Positions 18,818 to 29,960 of a stretch of DNA of 64,000 nucleotides are shown piece after piece. Origin of the DNA: an uncultured Bacteroidales bacterium (lineage in GTDB: Bacteria; Bacteroidota; Bacteroidia; Bacteroidales; F082); NCBI GenBank assembly GCA_946407975.1, contig CAMJQC010000004.1, forward strand, positions 17,836 to 81,835. Direction: 5' to 3'. Positions within the stretch are counted from its first letter, which is position 1. Each line of letters opens with the position of its first letter. The notes under the pieces are model-generated. The model was not told where the DNA came from. It did no database searches and saw nothing but the letters and a program-made list of their open reading frames with translations. Both the position numbers and the translations under genes were made by a program.

Positions 18818-19381
18818 TCAAACGGTGAGGATATCCTTGGATTTCAATTCCACCAGTTCGTCTACCTTCTTGATGTACTTGTCGGTGAGTTTCTGAATCT
18901 CTTCCTGGAGCAGCTTGGACTCGTCTTCCGAGATGGTGTCCTTTTCCAGCTTCTTGGCTTCGTCGTTAGCGCTACGGCGGATGCCGCGGATGCCGACCTT
19001 AGCCTCTTCGGCCACGGTCTTGGTGCGCTTGACGAGCTCATGACGACGCTCTTCCGTCAATGGTGGCACGCTGATACGGAGGATTTCGCCGTTGTTCATC
19101 GGGTTGAAGCCCAGGTTGGCATTCAGGATGGCCTTGGCGATGTTGCCGAGGGCGCTCTTGTCGAAGGGCTGCACCACGATCATCCTGGCATCGGTGCATC
19201 CGATGTTGGCGGTCTGCTCGATGGGAACGGTCGTGCCATAATATTCAACCATAACGCCATTCAGCATCGCTGGACTGGCTTTGCCCGCCCGGATGCTCTG
19301 GAACTCGTGCTCCAAGTGCTTGATGGCATTTTCCATGCTTTCAGTAGCTTCGTCTAATACAAATTGAGATTCTTCAGTCAT
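18818..19381 (-). CDS. frr: Ribosome recycling factor
   Basis: AIKHLEHEFQSIRAGKASPAMLNGVMVEYYGT; RRHELVKRTKTVAEEAKVGIRGIRRSAND; start MTEESQF, with a -7 box (CAAAAATA on plus) at 19403-19410. Confidence 0.97.
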   Translation of the reverse strand: MTEESQFVLDEATESMENAIKHLEHEFQSIRAGKASPAMLNGVMVEYYGTTVPIEQTANIGCTDARMIVVQPFDKSALGNIAKAILNANLGFNPMNNGEILRISVPPLTEERRHELVKRTKTVAEEAKVGIRGIRRSANDEAKKLEKDTISEDESKLLQEEIQKLTDKYIKKVDELVELKSKDILTV

Positions 19382-19442
19382 AGTGCTTTGTAAATTTGCG
19401 GACAAAAATAAACTTTTTTTCTTTTTCTGGATTTGTTTTGCA

Positions 19443-20192
19443 TCATTTTTCTACAAAACCCGTTCCAAATAGTTCTTCAGAATTGGGATTTTTGTCCAAG
19501 GCGATTTCTCTCTTCTTTTTGTCAGTGTATACGATGTAAACGATCCACACGGTCAGAAGCACCGCCAGCAAAATGCCGGTCCGTACGTTGATTTCGGAGA
19601 AGAAGTTGTTCAAGGAATGGAAGGCGGCCACGGCCAGCAGGGAATTCGTCTTGTCGGCCACCAGTCCGATGCCCCAGCTTCCGAGCAGCAGAATGAAGAA
19701 AAAGAGGATGTTGGCCCCCGTCATTTGGAAGTTCAGGTGCCAAACGAACCAAAGCACGGTGACGATCAGAATGGAGGCAATCTTGGGCAAGGGGGAGAGC
19801 AGTGGCTGTAGGAAACCACGCCAGCCGATTTCTTCGAGCAGCCCGTACAGCAGAATGGTGATGACGGTTACGATAGGGAAGGTCCCTTTTGCAAAATAGG
19901 CCACCACGCTAATCAGCACCATCGGCAACAGCCAATAGATGGCAAAGGGAAAGATGAGATTGGAGTGCTTTCCTTTTAAAGTCATTTTGAACGGGATGCG
20001 AAAGGCCAATATGGCGACCAAAGCGCCTACGGCAGGTCCGATGCCTTGCAACAGGGTTTTCAGTACAGGCACATTGACGTTTTCCAACAAGTGGGTTTTA
20101 TTGGTCATGAATCGAAGCACAATGGCAATAACATAGAAAACCACAATAGCGGCTACCGTGGTTTTCCAGTTTTTCTTTTCTGTGGTGGGCAT
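19443..20192 (-). CDS. CPBP-family intramembrane protease
   Basis: Multi-TM; GLLEEIGWRGFLQPLL (EExxxR) and WFVWHLNF motifs. Confidence 0.9.
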   Translation of the reverse strand: MPTTEKKNWKTTVAAIVVFYVIAIVLRFMTNKTHLLENVNVPVLKTLLQGIGPAVGALVAILAFRIPFKMTLKGKHSNLIFPFAIYWLLPMVLISVVAYFAKGTFPIVTVITILLYGLLEEIGWRGFLQPLLSPLPKIASILIVTVLWFVWHLNFQMTGANILFFFILLLGSWGIGLVADKTNSLLAVAAFHSLNNFFSEINVRTGILLAVLLTVWIVYIVYTDKKKREIALDKNPNSEELFGTGFVEK

Positions 20193-20299
20193 AGAATCGT
20201 ATGTTTTAAATCAATCGCATTACGATTAAAAGCTAAAAACGTTACGGGTTAATGTTGAATATATGTCAACATCTTTCGTTTTTTAGGTGTTGATGAATC

Positions 20300-20845
20300 T
20301 TACCATTCCATGCTAAAAGTTAACGAGAGGTTGGAAGGGTTCTCTTGGTTGTCATGAGAGTTTCCTGCCAGCCATTTGTAATCACTTTGCATAACGGTAA
20401 TATCGCCATAATAAGTGGCGCCTGCCAACAAGTTGAAAGCGAGGTCTTTCTTTGTTGCAATGCGTACGCCCACGGCTATATTGCCATAAGGCCCTATGTC
20501 TTTCTTGTGGTAAAATGCGCCAGCACGGATTCTTATGACAGGGCTTATTCTATTGTCGTTGAAGATATAACGGAATGATGCGTAAAAAGGAATGAGTATA
20601 TGATGGTTCAAGCTCATCTCGCAGCCTACCCCAGGACCAGTAAATATTCTATCGTTGAATTGATATCCATGAGTGGTAGATATAGTGTAGCAGTGAGCGA
20701 AAATATCGTTAAAACTACGGGCACCTCCTATCTCAAGGAATCCGTGGTATCCGTTCAGCGTATGATAAGGGTTCCCTTTCTTGTCTTGTGCGAACGACGT
20801 AATCGCCATGAATACGATGGCAAATGCCAGAATTGTCTTTTTCAT
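20300..20845 (-). CDS. Hypothetical beta-barrel/outer-membrane protein (181 aa)
   Basis: Signal peptide MKKTILAFAIVFMAITSFAQ; alternating beta pattern; C-terminus LSLTFSMEW. Confidence 0.65.
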   Translation of the reverse strand: MKKTILAFAIVFMAITSFAQDKKGNPYHTLNGYHGFLEIGGARSFNDIFAHCYTISTTHGYQFNDRIFTGPGVGCEMSLNHHILIPFYASFRYIFNDNRISPVIRIRAGAFYHKKDIGPYGNIAVGVRIATKKDLAFNLLAGATYYGDITVMQSDYKWLAGNSHDNQENPSNLSLTFSMEW

Positions 20846-20932
20846 ATTTAATTAGTTTTGACATTAATTAGACGTAAACAAATCTGATTAGCAACAAGGA
20901 TCATGCTGTTTTGCATTTTATTGTTAGGTCCG

Positions 20933-22819
20933 CTAATTCAAAGGCTTGTAAAGTCCAGTCAATACTGGGCTTTCCTTATGAGTATAGAAGCTGATTCCGT
21001 TGAGGGTTAGCGGCCGTTTTCCTCGGTTCCAGAGGAAGACTTTGATGGTCTTGCCTTGAGGACGGAGGTCGTCGTTGAAGATCACGGCATCGACAAGGTA
21101 GTTGTGGCCTGGCGGGATGAGATCGTTGGCATTTCCGGTGCCGTGCCAGAACAATAGCGAGTCGCTCTCGGCATCATGGACTTCGATGACCATGGTGCTG
21201 CCTACGAGCGTGTCGCGGCTTGTCACGTCGCCAATGATGCCGAAGTATTCGGTCTTGGCGTCAAGCGAATCGCCCGAGATGGTGAAGGCGTTGCCCCATT
21301 CCTGTCCTTCGGCATAAACATAAGGGGAATCGCCCAATGGGGTCACTAAAGGCGTGCTGTCTTGTATTGAGTCTTTGCTGAGGGTGAGATAACGCGAGGT
21401 GAACCAGTCTTTCTCATAAAGGAGATAGGGATAGTTCGCCACGGCGGTAATTTCCCAGATGGGGTTGACGTAATCGGTCCATCCGAAACCTAATAGCTTG
21501 CTATCGCCGTTGCTAAGCCAGTCGCGGAAGTCTTGCAGTTCCGTATAGCGGTCGAAAACGATACGGTTCTCAATGTTTGTCGGCTCCTGATAAAACTCGG
21601 CGGCTCTTCCGATCTCGGTACGAGTGGCGAAACGGATGGCATCGCCATATTGAGTTTGGTCTTCCTGCATCTTCACAGCAATTTGGTCAAAGCCTTGGTG
21701 ATACATGAGCTCGTAGTGTTTCCTTGTCGAGACCAAGGTGCTCGTACCAACGAAGAGCAGGATGAGGATGACGGCAACTGTTTGCCATTTGGTCATCGTG
21801 TCGTTCTTGTATAGCGAGAAGGCGACGATGACGACAAAGGGGTAGCTGAAGATGAGCGTGCTTTGTTGCAGAATGGGTTCGCGGAGCAGGGAATAGACGT
21901 AGGCCACCCCGTAGGCGATGAGAAACCAAGCGATGGCGGCCCAGCGGATAGGATAGCGGCGTTTCTGTCTTCGGCCCAAAATGAGGGGCAACAGGATGAG
22001 AATGCCGACGGTGAACATGAACAGCGGAGCGTAGTTCATCGTATATTGCACGAAGTCGAGCAGAAAGCTGGGCTTGGGCATGGTGAGCCAACCTCCGATA
22101 CCGCCTTCCTCGATGAGCTGATGGTAGAAGATGGGCAGGTTAGGGCTGTAAAGCAAAACTGCTCCGATACCACTCAGCCAATAGGCCTTGCGACGGTCTT
22201 TGGGCAAGAAGAAGAGACCTGTGAGAAACAACAGTCCCGCTTGAGCCGTGGAGAACGAGTGTGTCAAGGCAGCCAAGGCGGCGGCGATGGCAAAGCCGAT
22301 GCAGGTGCCAACTTTGGGCTTATGGTCATCGAAGAGAATCTTGTTCCAAAAGACGGCGAAGAGCAAGACGGCAAACAGACCTGCTATGTAAGGGCGTGCC
22401 AGCTGGCTGTAGAAGACGGTGAACTGACTCACTGCGAAGAAAGCCGCCGAGAGCAAGCCCACCTTGCTGTTGAACCACTGCTTTCCAACGACGTAAATAA
22501 GATAAATGGAAACGATGCCCATCAGGGCAAAGGGCAACTTGACCCAGAACTCGCTCCAACCGAAGATTTTGACCCATAGAGAAAGGAAAAACTGTATGCC
22601 GGCAGGATGGGTGTCGACCAGGATGCCTTTTGTAACCAAGTCGTGCAAGTTGTCAAAGTCGGTGCGTCCCAATGCACTGAACTCATCGTGCATGAAGGGC
22701 ACCTGACCTAGCTTCCACAAACGGAGCACTGCCGCTACCAGCAGGATGATAGCCAGTAACAGATAGTCCAGGCGGATGTCAGTTTTATTTCGGATTCTAC
22801 GCAGATGGTGATGTCTCAT
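20933..22819 (-). CDS. GT39/ArnT-like membrane glycosyltransferase
   Basis: Multi-TM; RLWKLGQVPFMHDEFSALGRTDFDNLHDLV (acidic first-loop motif); 628 aa. Confidence 0.8.
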   Translation of the reverse strand: MRHHHLRRIRNKTDIRLDYLLLAIILLVAAVLRLWKLGQVPFMHDEFSALGRTDFDNLHDLVTKGILVDTHPAGIQFFLSLWVKIFGWSEFWVKLPFALMGIVSIYLIYVVGKQWFNSKVGLLSAAFFAVSQFTVFYSQLARPYIAGLFAVLLFAVFWNKILFDDHKPKVGTCIGFAIAAALAALTHSFSTAQAGLLFLTGLFFLPKDRRKAYWLSGIGAVLLYSPNLPIFYHQLIEEGGIGGWLTMPKPSFLLDFVQYTMNYAPLFMFTVGILILLPLILGRRQKRRYPIRWAAIAWFLIAYGVAYVYSLLREPILQQSTLIFSYPFVVIVAFSLYKNDTMTKWQTVAVILILLFVGTSTLVSTRKHYELMYHQGFDQIAVKMQEDQTQYGDAIRFATRTEIGRAAEFYQEPTNIENRIVFDRYTELQDFRDWLSNGDSKLLGFGWTDYVNPIWEITAVANYPYLLYEKDWFTSRYLTLSKDSIQDSTPLVTPLGDSPYVYAEGQEWGNAFTISGDSLDAKTEYFGIIGDVTSRDTLVGSTMVIEVHDAESDSLLFWHGTGNANDLIPPGHNYLVDAVIFNDDLRPQGKTIKVFLWNRGKRPLTLNGISFYTHKESPVLTGLYKPLN

Positions 22820-22838
22820 TTATCAGTTGTTCAGTTGA

Positions 22839-23033
22839 TTAGTCTCGCGAGTCTTTTGTTATGCTGTTGAATATCCTATTTAGTTCTTGGCATTTATTGT
22901 TGATGTCTTCGAATTCAGTAGAAGTCAAATAATCTGTCCTATAAAGGAGTTGAAGCCCAAAATTGGTTTCAGCACATCGCTTTAAGCGAAATTTAGGTCT
23001 TTGCAGTGAAATGTATTCGCCGTCTTTTTGCAC
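22839..23033 (-). pseudogene. Decayed remnant of a four-helix-bundle (S23/IVS-type) protein
   Basis: RCAETNFGLQLLYRTDYLTSTEFEDINNKCQELNRIFNSITKDSRD resembles only the C-terminal half of the family; no N-terminal half before pyrH. Confidence 0.65.
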
Positions 23034-23064
23034 AGTTAGCTTTTTTGTGCAGTTAACTGAACAA

Positions 23065-23772
23065 CTATTTCGTCACAGTAGTGCCGATGTCCTCGCCTTT
23101 CAACACCTTCATCAGGTTGCCACGGGTGTTCATGTCGAAGACATACATGGGCATGTTGTTTTCCTTGCAGAGGGTGAAGGCGGTCATGTCCATTACCTTG
23201 AGGTTGCGGTTGTAGGCTTCGTCGTATGTGAGATGCTGGAACTTGGTGGCAGTAGGATCCTTTTCAGGGTCGGCGGTGTAGATGCCGTCCACGCGGGTGC
23301 CTTTCAGAATGATGTCGGCTTTGATCTCGACGGCACGCAAGGCGGAACCGGTGTCGGTAGTAAAGAAAGGATTGCCCGTGCCGGCGCCCATGATGACGAT
23401 ATGGCCTTCTTCGAGCAGTTTAATGGCTTTGGCACTGCTCATGGTGTCGCAGATGCGGTCGATGAAAAGACCCGACAGCAGGGTGGCCTTCTGGCCTTTG
23501 CCTTGCAGGGTGGATTGCATGGCCATCGAGTTGATGACGGTGGCGAGCATGCCCATATAGTCGCCCTGGATGCGGTCCATGCCTTGGCTGGCGCCTTGCA
23601 GGCCACGGAAAATGTTGCCGCCACCGATAACTATGCCAATCTGTACGCCCGTCTTGGCCGCTTCGATAATTTCATCGGCATATTCATTCAGACGTTGTGG
23701 GTCGATGCCGTATTGCTGGCTGCCCATGAGGGCTTCGCCGCTGAGTTTTAAAAGTACTCTCTTGTATTTCAT
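23065..23772 (-). CDS. pyrH: UMP kinase
   Basis: YKRVLLKLSGEALMG; VIGGGNIFRG; GTGNPFFTTDTGSALRAVEI. Confidence 0.97.
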   Translation of the reverse strand: MKYKRVLLKLSGEALMGSQQYGIDPQRLNEYADEIIEAAKTGVQIGIVIGGGNIFRGLQGASQGMDRIQGDYMGMLATVINSMAMQSTLQGKGQKATLLSGLFIDRICDTMSSAKAIKLLEEGHIVIMGAGTGNPFFTTDTGSALRAVEIKADIILKGTRVDGIYTADPEKDPTATKFQHLTYDEAYNRNLKVMDMTAFTLCKENNMPMYVFDMNTRGNLMKVLKGEDIGTTVTK

Positions 23773-23835
23773 AATGGTAAATGTTTGTTTCCGTTAATTG
23801 TGCAAAATTAATAAAAAAGGCGTTTGATTTGGAAG

Positions 23836-23883
23836 ATAAAAAGAGACGCGAAACAAATGGAAAACACCATTGTTTCGCGTCTC
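23836..23883 (-). terminator. secA terminator, long GAGACGCGAAACAA hairpin
   Basis: GAGACGCGAAACAAaTGG ... CCATTGTTTCGCGTCTC; on the minus strand followed by TTTTT. Confidence 0.8.
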
Positions 23884-23906
23884 AAATGCATAAAGCTTTA
23901 AAACGT

Positions 23907-26900
23907 TTATTCTGCTCCGGCTTCTGTTCTTCCGTGACAGTTTTTGTATTTCTTGCCGCTACCACAAGGACAGGGATCGTTGCGGCCTACTTTCTTTTCC
24001 ACACGGATGGGCTGGGTGATCTGTCGCTCTTGCGTGTTGCTGTGCGACTGGGTCAGCAGGTCGTTGCGCTGTTCCTTGATCTTGGAACGGTCGATGCCTT
24101 GGGCGCGGTGTTCGCGGACGGTGTCGGCGTTTTGCACTGGGATATCAGCTAGCATAAGGAAGGAAATGACGTCTTCGTTGATCTTCTCCAGCATGGCTTT
24201 GAAGAGGTTGAACGATTCGAGCTTGTAGATGACCAGTGGGTCTTTCTGCTCGTAGGTGGCGTTCTGCACGGATTCCTTCAGGTCGTCGAGTTCACGTAAG
24301 TGTTCCTTCCAGGCGTTGTCGATGAGGCCCAAGGTGATGCTCTTCTCGATGCTCAGGGTCACCTCGCGTGCTCCGTTTTCAACGGCTTTCTTGAGGTTGA
24401 CGATGATGTTCATGCCACGTTTGCCGTCGGTGATGGGGATGGCGATGTTCTCAAAGTGCGTCTGACGCTCATACACGTTCTTGATGACGGGCATGGTCTT
24501 TTCGCCAATGATACGCGATTTCTCACGGTAGTGCTCTAATGCTGAATCGAAGAGCCTATCGGCCAGCTCCACTTCTTTTAGTTTATCGAATTCCTCTTCG
24601 CTGAAAGGGAGGTCAATGCCCATGCCGGCAAGCACGGCCATCTGCAGGCCTTCGTAGTCGCGTGCATCAGAATACTCGTTGATCAGGCGCTCTCCATAGT
24701 CGTACATCATGTTGTTGATATCGATGGAGAGTCGTTCCCCGAACAGGGCGTGATGACGTTTTTTGTAGATGACCTCACGCTGGGCGTTCATTACGTCGTC
24801 GTATTCGAGCAGGTGCTTACGTACGCCGAAGTGGTTCTCTTCGACTTTCTTCTGCGCTTTCTCGATCTGTTTGGTGATCATGGGGTGCTGGATGACTTCG
24901 CCTTCCTGCAGACCCATGCGGTCCATGATGCCGGCAATACGCTCGGAGCCGAACATGCGCATCAGGTTGTCTTCCAACGAGACGTAGAACTGAGAGCTGC
25001 CAGGGTCGCCTTGACGACCGGAACGGCCTCTCAACTGACGGTCGACACGACGCGACTCATGACGCTCGGTGCCGATGATGGCCAAACCGCCTGCTTCTTT
25101 CACTCCAGGTCCCAACTTGATATCGGTACCACGGCCTGCCATGTTGGTGGCGATAGTAACGGTACCTGCCTGACCTGCCTCCTTGACAATCTGTGCTTCC
25201 TTGAAGTGCAGTTTGGCGTTCAACACGTTGTGCGGGATGCCTTTGCGGGTGAGCAGTCGGCTGAGCAACTCGGAGATTTCGACGGAAGTAGTACCGACCA
25301 GTACAGGACGGCCTTCTTTCACCAGGGATTGGATTTCGTCGGTGACGGCGTTGTATTTCTCGCGCTTGGTCTTGTAGATCATGTCCTCCATGTCGATACG
25401 GGCGATGGGCTTGTTGGTGGGGATGACCACTACATCGAGTTTGTAGATGTCCCAGAACTCGCCAGCCTCGGTCTCAGCGGTACCTGTCATACCGGCCAGC
25501 TTGTGATACATGCGGAAGTAGTTCTGCAAGGTGATAGTGGCGTAGGTCTGTGTGGCGGCTTCTACCTTCACGTTTTCCTTGGCCTCTACAGCCTGGTGCA
25601 GACCATCGCTCCAACGGCGGCCTTCCATGATACGGCCCGTCTGTTCATCGACGATCTTGATCTTGTTGTCCATAATGACGTAGTCTACGTCTTTTTCGAA
25701 CAGGGTGTAGGCCTTCAGCAGCTGATGCACGGTGTGCAGGCGCTCCGATTTCTCGCCGAAGTCACGCATGATTTCGGCCTTGCGAAGCACTTTTTCATCG
25801 TTGCTGATGTTTTCTTTTTCCAGCTCTGCAATCTCGGAACCGACATCGGGAAGGATGAAGAAATCGGGTGTCTTATAGGCGCTGGTGAGCGCGTCAATGC
25901 CTTTTTCAGTTAGGTCGACGGTATTGAGCTTTTCGTCGATAACGAAGTAGAGTTCGTCGTCGATGATATGCATGTTTTCGTTGCGGTTTTGCATATAAAA
26001 GCCTTCAGTCTTCTGCAAAAGGGCCTTCATGCCTTCTTCACTGAGGAACTTGATGAGGGCGTTGTTCTTAGGCAGACCTCTGTAGGAGCGGAAGAGCTGG
26101 TCGGCGCCGTGCCTCTTCTCCTCTTCGGTGGCGTTGGGATTGGTGAGGATGCGTTTGGCCTCGGCCAGAATCTTGGTCACATAGGCCTTCTGTGCCTCGT
26201 AAAGCTTTACCACATCGGGCTTGAGTTGGTCAAACTCTTGCTGATCCCCACGTGGAGTAGGACCGGAGATGATCAAAGGCGTACGGGCATCGTCAATCAA
26301 CACGGAGTCCACCTCGTCGACAATGGCATAATGGTGCTTGCGTTGGACGAGTTCTTCGGGGTTGCTGGTCATGTTGTCACGCAGGTAGTCGAAACCGAAC
26401 TCGTTGTTGGTACCATAGGTGATATCGGCCAGATAGGCTCTGCGGCGTTCGGACGAGTTGGGCTCGTGCTTGTCGATGCAGTCAACGGTGAGGCCGAGGA
26501 ACTCATACATGGCGCCCATCCACTCGGAGTCACGTTTGGCCAGATAATCGTTCACGGTGACAACGTGGACGCCTTTGCCGGCAAGGGCATTCAGATAGAC
26601 AGGAAGGGTGGCGACGAGGGTCTTGCCTTCACCAGTGGCCATCTCGGCGATCTTGCCTTGGTGCAGGACGATACCGCCAATGATTTGCACATCGTAGTGG
26701 ACCATATCCCATGTCACCATGTTTCCGCCAGCCATCCAACTGTTCTTATAGTAAGCCTTGTCGCCCACGATGTTGACGTGTTCATATTTGGCGGCCAATT
26801 CCCGGTCGAGGTCTGTAGCGGTCACTTCTACCGTCTCATGTTCGCAGAAGTATTTTGCTGCTGCTTTCACCACGGAGAAGGCTTCGGGCAGGATTTCATT

Positions 26901-27209
26901 AAGGGTGTCCTCGATGATTTCCAATTCGCGTTTCTCCAACTTGTCAATTTGGTTGTAGATCTTTTCCTTTTCATCCGGATCCATGTCGTAGCCGGCTTCG
27001 GCCTTGGCCTTAAGTGCGTTCATCTCGTCTACGACACTGGCAGTCTTGCTTTTGATATATTCTTTGAACTCGACGGTCTTGTGCCTCAAGGAGTCGATGT
27101 CAAGTTTTTCTATGCTTTCGTAAGCTTTCAGCGTCTTTTGCAAGATGGGCTGCAGGGCTTTGTTATCGCGTGTGGCTTTGTCGCCAAATAGTTTCTTGAA
27201 AAATCCCAT
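23907..27209 (-). CDS. secA: Preprotein translocase subunit SecA
   Basis: [46 protein letters not shown]-terminal SEC-C motif [17 protein letters not shown]. Confidence 0.98.
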   Translation of the reverse strand: MGFFKKLFGDKATRDNKALQPILQKTLKAYESIEKLDIDSLRHKTVEFKEYIKSKTASVVDEMNALKAKAEAGYDMDPDEKEKIYNQIDKLEKRELEIIEDTLNEILPEAFSVVKAAAKYFCEHETVEVTATDLDRELAAKYEHVNIVGDKAYYKNSWMAGGNMVTWDMVHYDVQIIGGIVLHQGKIAEMATGEGKTLVATLPVYLNALAGKGVHVVTVNDYLAKRDSEWMGAMYEFLGLTVDCIDKHEPNSSERRRAYLADITYGTNNEFGFDYLRDNMTSNPEELVQRKHHYAIVDEVDSVLIDDARTPLIISGPTPRGDQQEFDQLKPDVVKLYEAQKAYVTKILAEAKRILTNPNATEEEKRHGADQLFRSYRGLPKNNALIKFLSEEGMKALLQKTEGFYMQNRNENMHIIDDELYFVIDEKLNTVDLTEKGIDALTSAYKTPDFFILPDVGSEIAELEKENISNDEKVLRKAEIMRDFGEKSERLHTVHQLLKAYTLFEKDVDYVIMDNKIKIVDEQTGRIMEGRRWSDGLHQAVEAKENVKVEAATQTYATITLQNYFRMYHKLAGMTGTAETEAGEFWDIYKLDVVVIPTNKPIARIDMEDMIYKTKREKYNAVTDEIQSLVKEGRPVLVGTTSVEISELLSRLLTRKGIPHNVLNAKLHFKEAQIVKEAGQAGTVTIATNMAGRGTDIKLGPGVKEAGGLAIIGTERHESRRVDRQLRGRSGRQGDPGSSQFYVSLEDNLMRMFGSERIAGIMDRMGLQEGEVIQHPMITKQIEKAQKKVEENHFGVRKHLLEYDDVMNAQREVIYKKRHHALFGERLSIDINNMMYDYGERLINEYSDARDYEGLQMAVLAGMGIDLPFSEEEFDKLKEVELADRLFDSALEHYREKSRIIGEKTMPVIKNVYERQTHFENIAIPITDGKRGMNIIVNLKKAVENGAREVTLSIEKSITLGLIDNAWKEHLRELDDLKESVQNATYEQKDPLVIYKLESFNLFKAMLEKINEDVISFLMLADIPVQNADTVREHRAQGIDRSKIKEQRNDLLTQSHSNTQERQITQPIRVEKKVGRNDPCPCGSGKKYKNCHGRTEAGAE

Positions 27210-27311
27210 AGTTTATTTTGTGTAAATAGACTTAAAAAGTGTCAAAAATCGTGCAAAGGTAACGAATTTCTGAATTTTGGCAGACAGATGCGACAAAAAG
27301 GCAGCAGTTTT

Positions 27312-28679
27312 TTATTTTCCATAGAGTTTCCTGACCCTTTCCTCTAGATATTGGTCAGGTGCTGGCGCTGGCACTTCGCCAATCTTTGTGCCTGGTTTGA
27401 TGAGAATGTATTCGGGGAAAGTCCTGACATCATAGGCTTCGAGCAACAAGATGTCGTTGCCTAGGTCAAGAAGGGGCCAGCCATAATGCTTTTCGTCGAA
27501 TTTCTTCTTATACGCCGCCATCTGGTCTTTGGTCGAAATGGTGATAATCTGAACGGAGTCTTGCCATTGCTGGTGAAGCTCTTTGAGTCGCGCCATCTGA
27601 CGTTCGCTTACGGCCGATTGTCCGTCAACAAACTGTAGTAATACCAGGTTCTTCTTATAATCAGACAGCCTTACCGTTTTATTGTCACTGTCTTTTAATT
27701 CAAAATCAGTGGCTTCGCTGCCTGTTGCGAAACGGTTGAGTCGCTTGAAGATGTTGCTGATGATGGTCTTGTGTTCCGTAAAACGGGTGTTTTTGTTAAT
27801 CTGGTCCAAATGTGCCTTGGCATAATAGCGGGTCTCACGGTCACCATAACACATTTTTTGAAGGTTGTGAATGGTAATCAGTTCGGCAAGTCTTGGATTA
27901 TGGGCCATGAGCGGATCTGTGTTCAGATAATCAAGGAAGGCGGCAGGACCTGTAAGGAATGCCTCGTTTAAGGCATGGATGTCGTATTGTGATTTGTTAA
28001 AATAATTATCAAAAAGTTCCTTGAAAAGGTCCATATAGGCGGGAAGCGTATAGAGTACGGGCTTTCCGTCGAAATAATCCTTGATGATGCGTTTGCCGTG
28101 ATCGGTGCTGATGGAGAGTTTGATGGAAGCCAGCTTGTATCGGTTGAAGTCTTTCACGAATGACGAACTGATGTCAGGAAGTTCGCGGTTGATGTCGGAT
28201 TGGATGGAATCGATGTAGCGTATCTGACGGCCTCGATAGATTTGGTTGAAGTGCTCCATCAGGTAACTGTTGACGATTTGCTCGGAGTAAATGATTTGTC
28301 TGTATAATCCTTTGTCGGTCGCGGTCTTAATACGCAAAGTGGGCTGTTCTCGCTCGAAATAGGATGCAGAAGGGTCTTTTTCAGGGATGATGATTTCCAA
28401 ATCATAACGGGCGTTAGGCGTCAGATATAGGTCGGCGTTTTCCAGCCCGACAAAGATTCTTGCTGGTAGGATTTGACTGATGTCTCCGTTGAGCATGAAA
28501 TATCCTTTGGCATCTGATCGGGTTTCGGCAATGAGTGTGCCGGTGCTGGTGATGAGTTCGTCATAAACGAAGAGTCTTACCAAGGCATCGGTTTTGTTGG
28601 TTTTACCCGTTATGATGACGTTTTGCGCCATCATGCCCAGACAAAGGCTTAGGAATAAGACTGTGAAAAGACGTTTCAT
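27312..28679 (-). CDS. TlpA/AhpC-like thioredoxin-fold protein with N-terminal DUF4369-like region
   Basis: Signal peptide; C-terminal redoxin region (ATDFELKDSDNKTVRLSDYKKNLVLLQFVDG) with no recognisable CxxC. Confidence 0.7.
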   Translation of the reverse strand: MKRLFTVLFLSLCLGMMAQNVIITGKTNKTDALVRLFVYDELITSTGTLIAETRSDAKGYFMLNGDISQILPARIFVGLENADLYLTPNARYDLEIIIPEKDPSASYFEREQPTLRIKTATDKGLYRQIIYSEQIVNSYLMEHFNQIYRGRQIRYIDSIQSDINRELPDISSSFVKDFNRYKLASIKLSISTDHGKRIIKDYFDGKPVLYTLPAYMDLFKELFDNYFNKSQYDIHALNEAFLTGPAAFLDYLNTDPLMAHNPRLAELITIHNLQKMCYGDRETRYYAKAHLDQINKNTRFTEHKTIISNIFKRLNRFATGSEATDFELKDSDNKTVRLSDYKKNLVLLQFVDGQSAVSERQMARLKELHQQWQDSVQIITISTKDQMAAYKKKFDEKHYGWPLLDLGNDILLLEAYDVRTFPEYILIKPGTKIGEVPAPAPDQYLEERVRKLYGK

Positions 28680-28748
28680 GCTGTGTAAACGTTCAAAATC
28701 CCGTATTATTATACGGAATGCAACGGAATGACAGTAAATAAAAGGTGT

Positions 28749-29210
28749 TTACTTCAATTTGACCTCTTCAGGGACGAAACGCGTCACGTCGCCGCCGTTT
28801 TTGTAGATGTCGCGCACCACGCTTGATGAGACGCCCACCAGTTCGCTCTCGGTCAACAGGAAGATGGTCTCCAGTTCGGGGTGCAGACGCTTGTTGGCGT
28901 GACCGATCATGTTCTCGTATTCGAAGTCGCTGCCACAACGCAAGCCACGGATGATGAAGCGCGCCCCGACCTTCTTGCAAAAATCAGCGGTCAGGCCTTC
29001 GTAGCTCTCGACTTTTACGTTGGGGTAATCGGCAAAGACGTTTTTGATCCAATGGATACGGTCTTCTAAGGAGAAAGTGGTTCTTTTTTCCATGTTGACG
29101 CCGACGGCGACATAGATTTCGTCAAACATCGGCAAGGCCCTAAGGACGATGGAACGGTGACCCAAGGTTATGGGGTCGAACGAACCTGGGAAAACGGCAA
29201 TTCTTTTCAT
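28749..29210 (-). CDS. coaD: Pantetheine-phosphate adenylyltransferase
   Basis: KRIAVFPGSFDPITLGHRSIVLRAL; IIRGLRCGSDFEYE; SSSVVRDIYKNGGDVTRFVPE. Confidence 0.96.
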   Translation of the reverse strand: MKRIAVFPGSFDPITLGHRSIVLRALPMFDEIYVAVGVNMEKRTTFSLEDRIHWIKNVFADYPNVKVESYEGLTADFCKKVGARFIIRGLRCGSDFEYENMIGHANKRLHPELETIFLLTESELVGVSSSVVRDIYKNGGDVTRFVPEEVKLK

Positions 29211-29316
29211 GTGTCCCGCTTTTTGTTCTCAAATGATGTGGCAAAAGTAATAAAAAACACTATCTGCAAAGATAAAATGCTGTTTCTTTCTTGTGGTGCC
29301 GTCTATGGGTTGAAAA

Positions 29317-29937
29317 TCAATGCAGAAGCCGCCTGATGCTGTCGCCAAGCGTCTCGCTGATGGAGCGGAAAGTGCCTTGTAGGAAGGCGTCAGCCTCGTC
29401 TTTTGCAATGCATTTCACGTTGGTGATGCCTTCTTCGGTTTGAGGCTGGACGTGAATTTCGTGTTCGGTCTTCATCACATACCAGTAGGTTTGTTTCAGC
29501 ATCCAGACGTCTCTCAGCAGATAGCAATGCCAGGTGCAGGGAAGAGGCTTGACAATGGAGAGCCCGGTGATGCCGGTTTCTTCTTCGACCTCTCGCAAGG
29601 CGGCTTCTTCGGGCGTTTCTTCTTTCTCGATATGCCCTTTGGGCAGGTCAGGGATGCTGTTTCTAATAATGACGACGATTTTATCTTTATTCACGACAAT
29701 ACCTCCAGCAGCTGGGGCCATCTTGAAAAAATGCTGAATCAGGTTTTTTGCCTCGTCTGTATCCATGTCTTCAACGATAAGGTCGGAATGGCTGTCTTCC
29801 AGCCAATTTTTGATATGTTTTATGTTTTTTTCAATATCTTTAGGATTTGTTTGTTCCTGATTATGAGTATTAAAGATGGTCTTTTCCTCAATATGAGGAA
29901 AAATCAATGCTTTGTTTTCGTGAAAAATCTTGTACAT
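29317..29937 (-). CDS. NUDIX hydrolase
   Basis: Nudix box GHIEKEETPEEAALREVEEETGI; start ATG at 29937. Confidence 0.9.
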   Translation of the reverse strand: MYKIFHENKALIFPHIEEKTIFNTHNQEQTNPKDIEKNIKHIKNWLEDSHSDLIVEDMDTDEAKNLIQHFFKMAPAAGGIVVNKDKIVVIIRNSIPDLPKGHIEKEETPEEAALREVEEETGITGLSIVKPLPCTWHCYLLRDVWMLKQTYWYVMKTEHEIHVQPQTEEGITNVKCIAKDEADAFLQGTFRSISETLGDSIRRLLH

Positions 29938-29940
29938 TTG
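29933..29940 (+). promoter_or_regulatory. pyrE -7 element TACATTTG with -33 TTTG at 29911-29914
   Basis: TTTG-N18-TACATTTG, 36 nt upstream of the pyrE ATG. Confidence 0.65.
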
Positions 29941-29943
29941 CAA

Positions 29944-29960
29944 CGCTATTGATAATAGCG
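29944..29960. promoter_or_regulatory. Perfect dyad CGCTATT-GAT-AATAGCG between the Nudix gene and pyrE (operator-like)
   Basis: 7-bp perfect arms with a 3-nt centre, lying on both predicted start sites. Confidence 0.5.

Noticed and set aside
24750-27191. Long plus-strand ORFs (387 and 407 aa) antisense to secA
   Set aside because: secA is unambiguous; the antisense products are shadow translations.
28749-29210. Overlapping 70-aa minus-strand ORF (28768..28980) in coaD
   Set aside because: Alternate frame of coaD; Arg/His-rich shadow translation.
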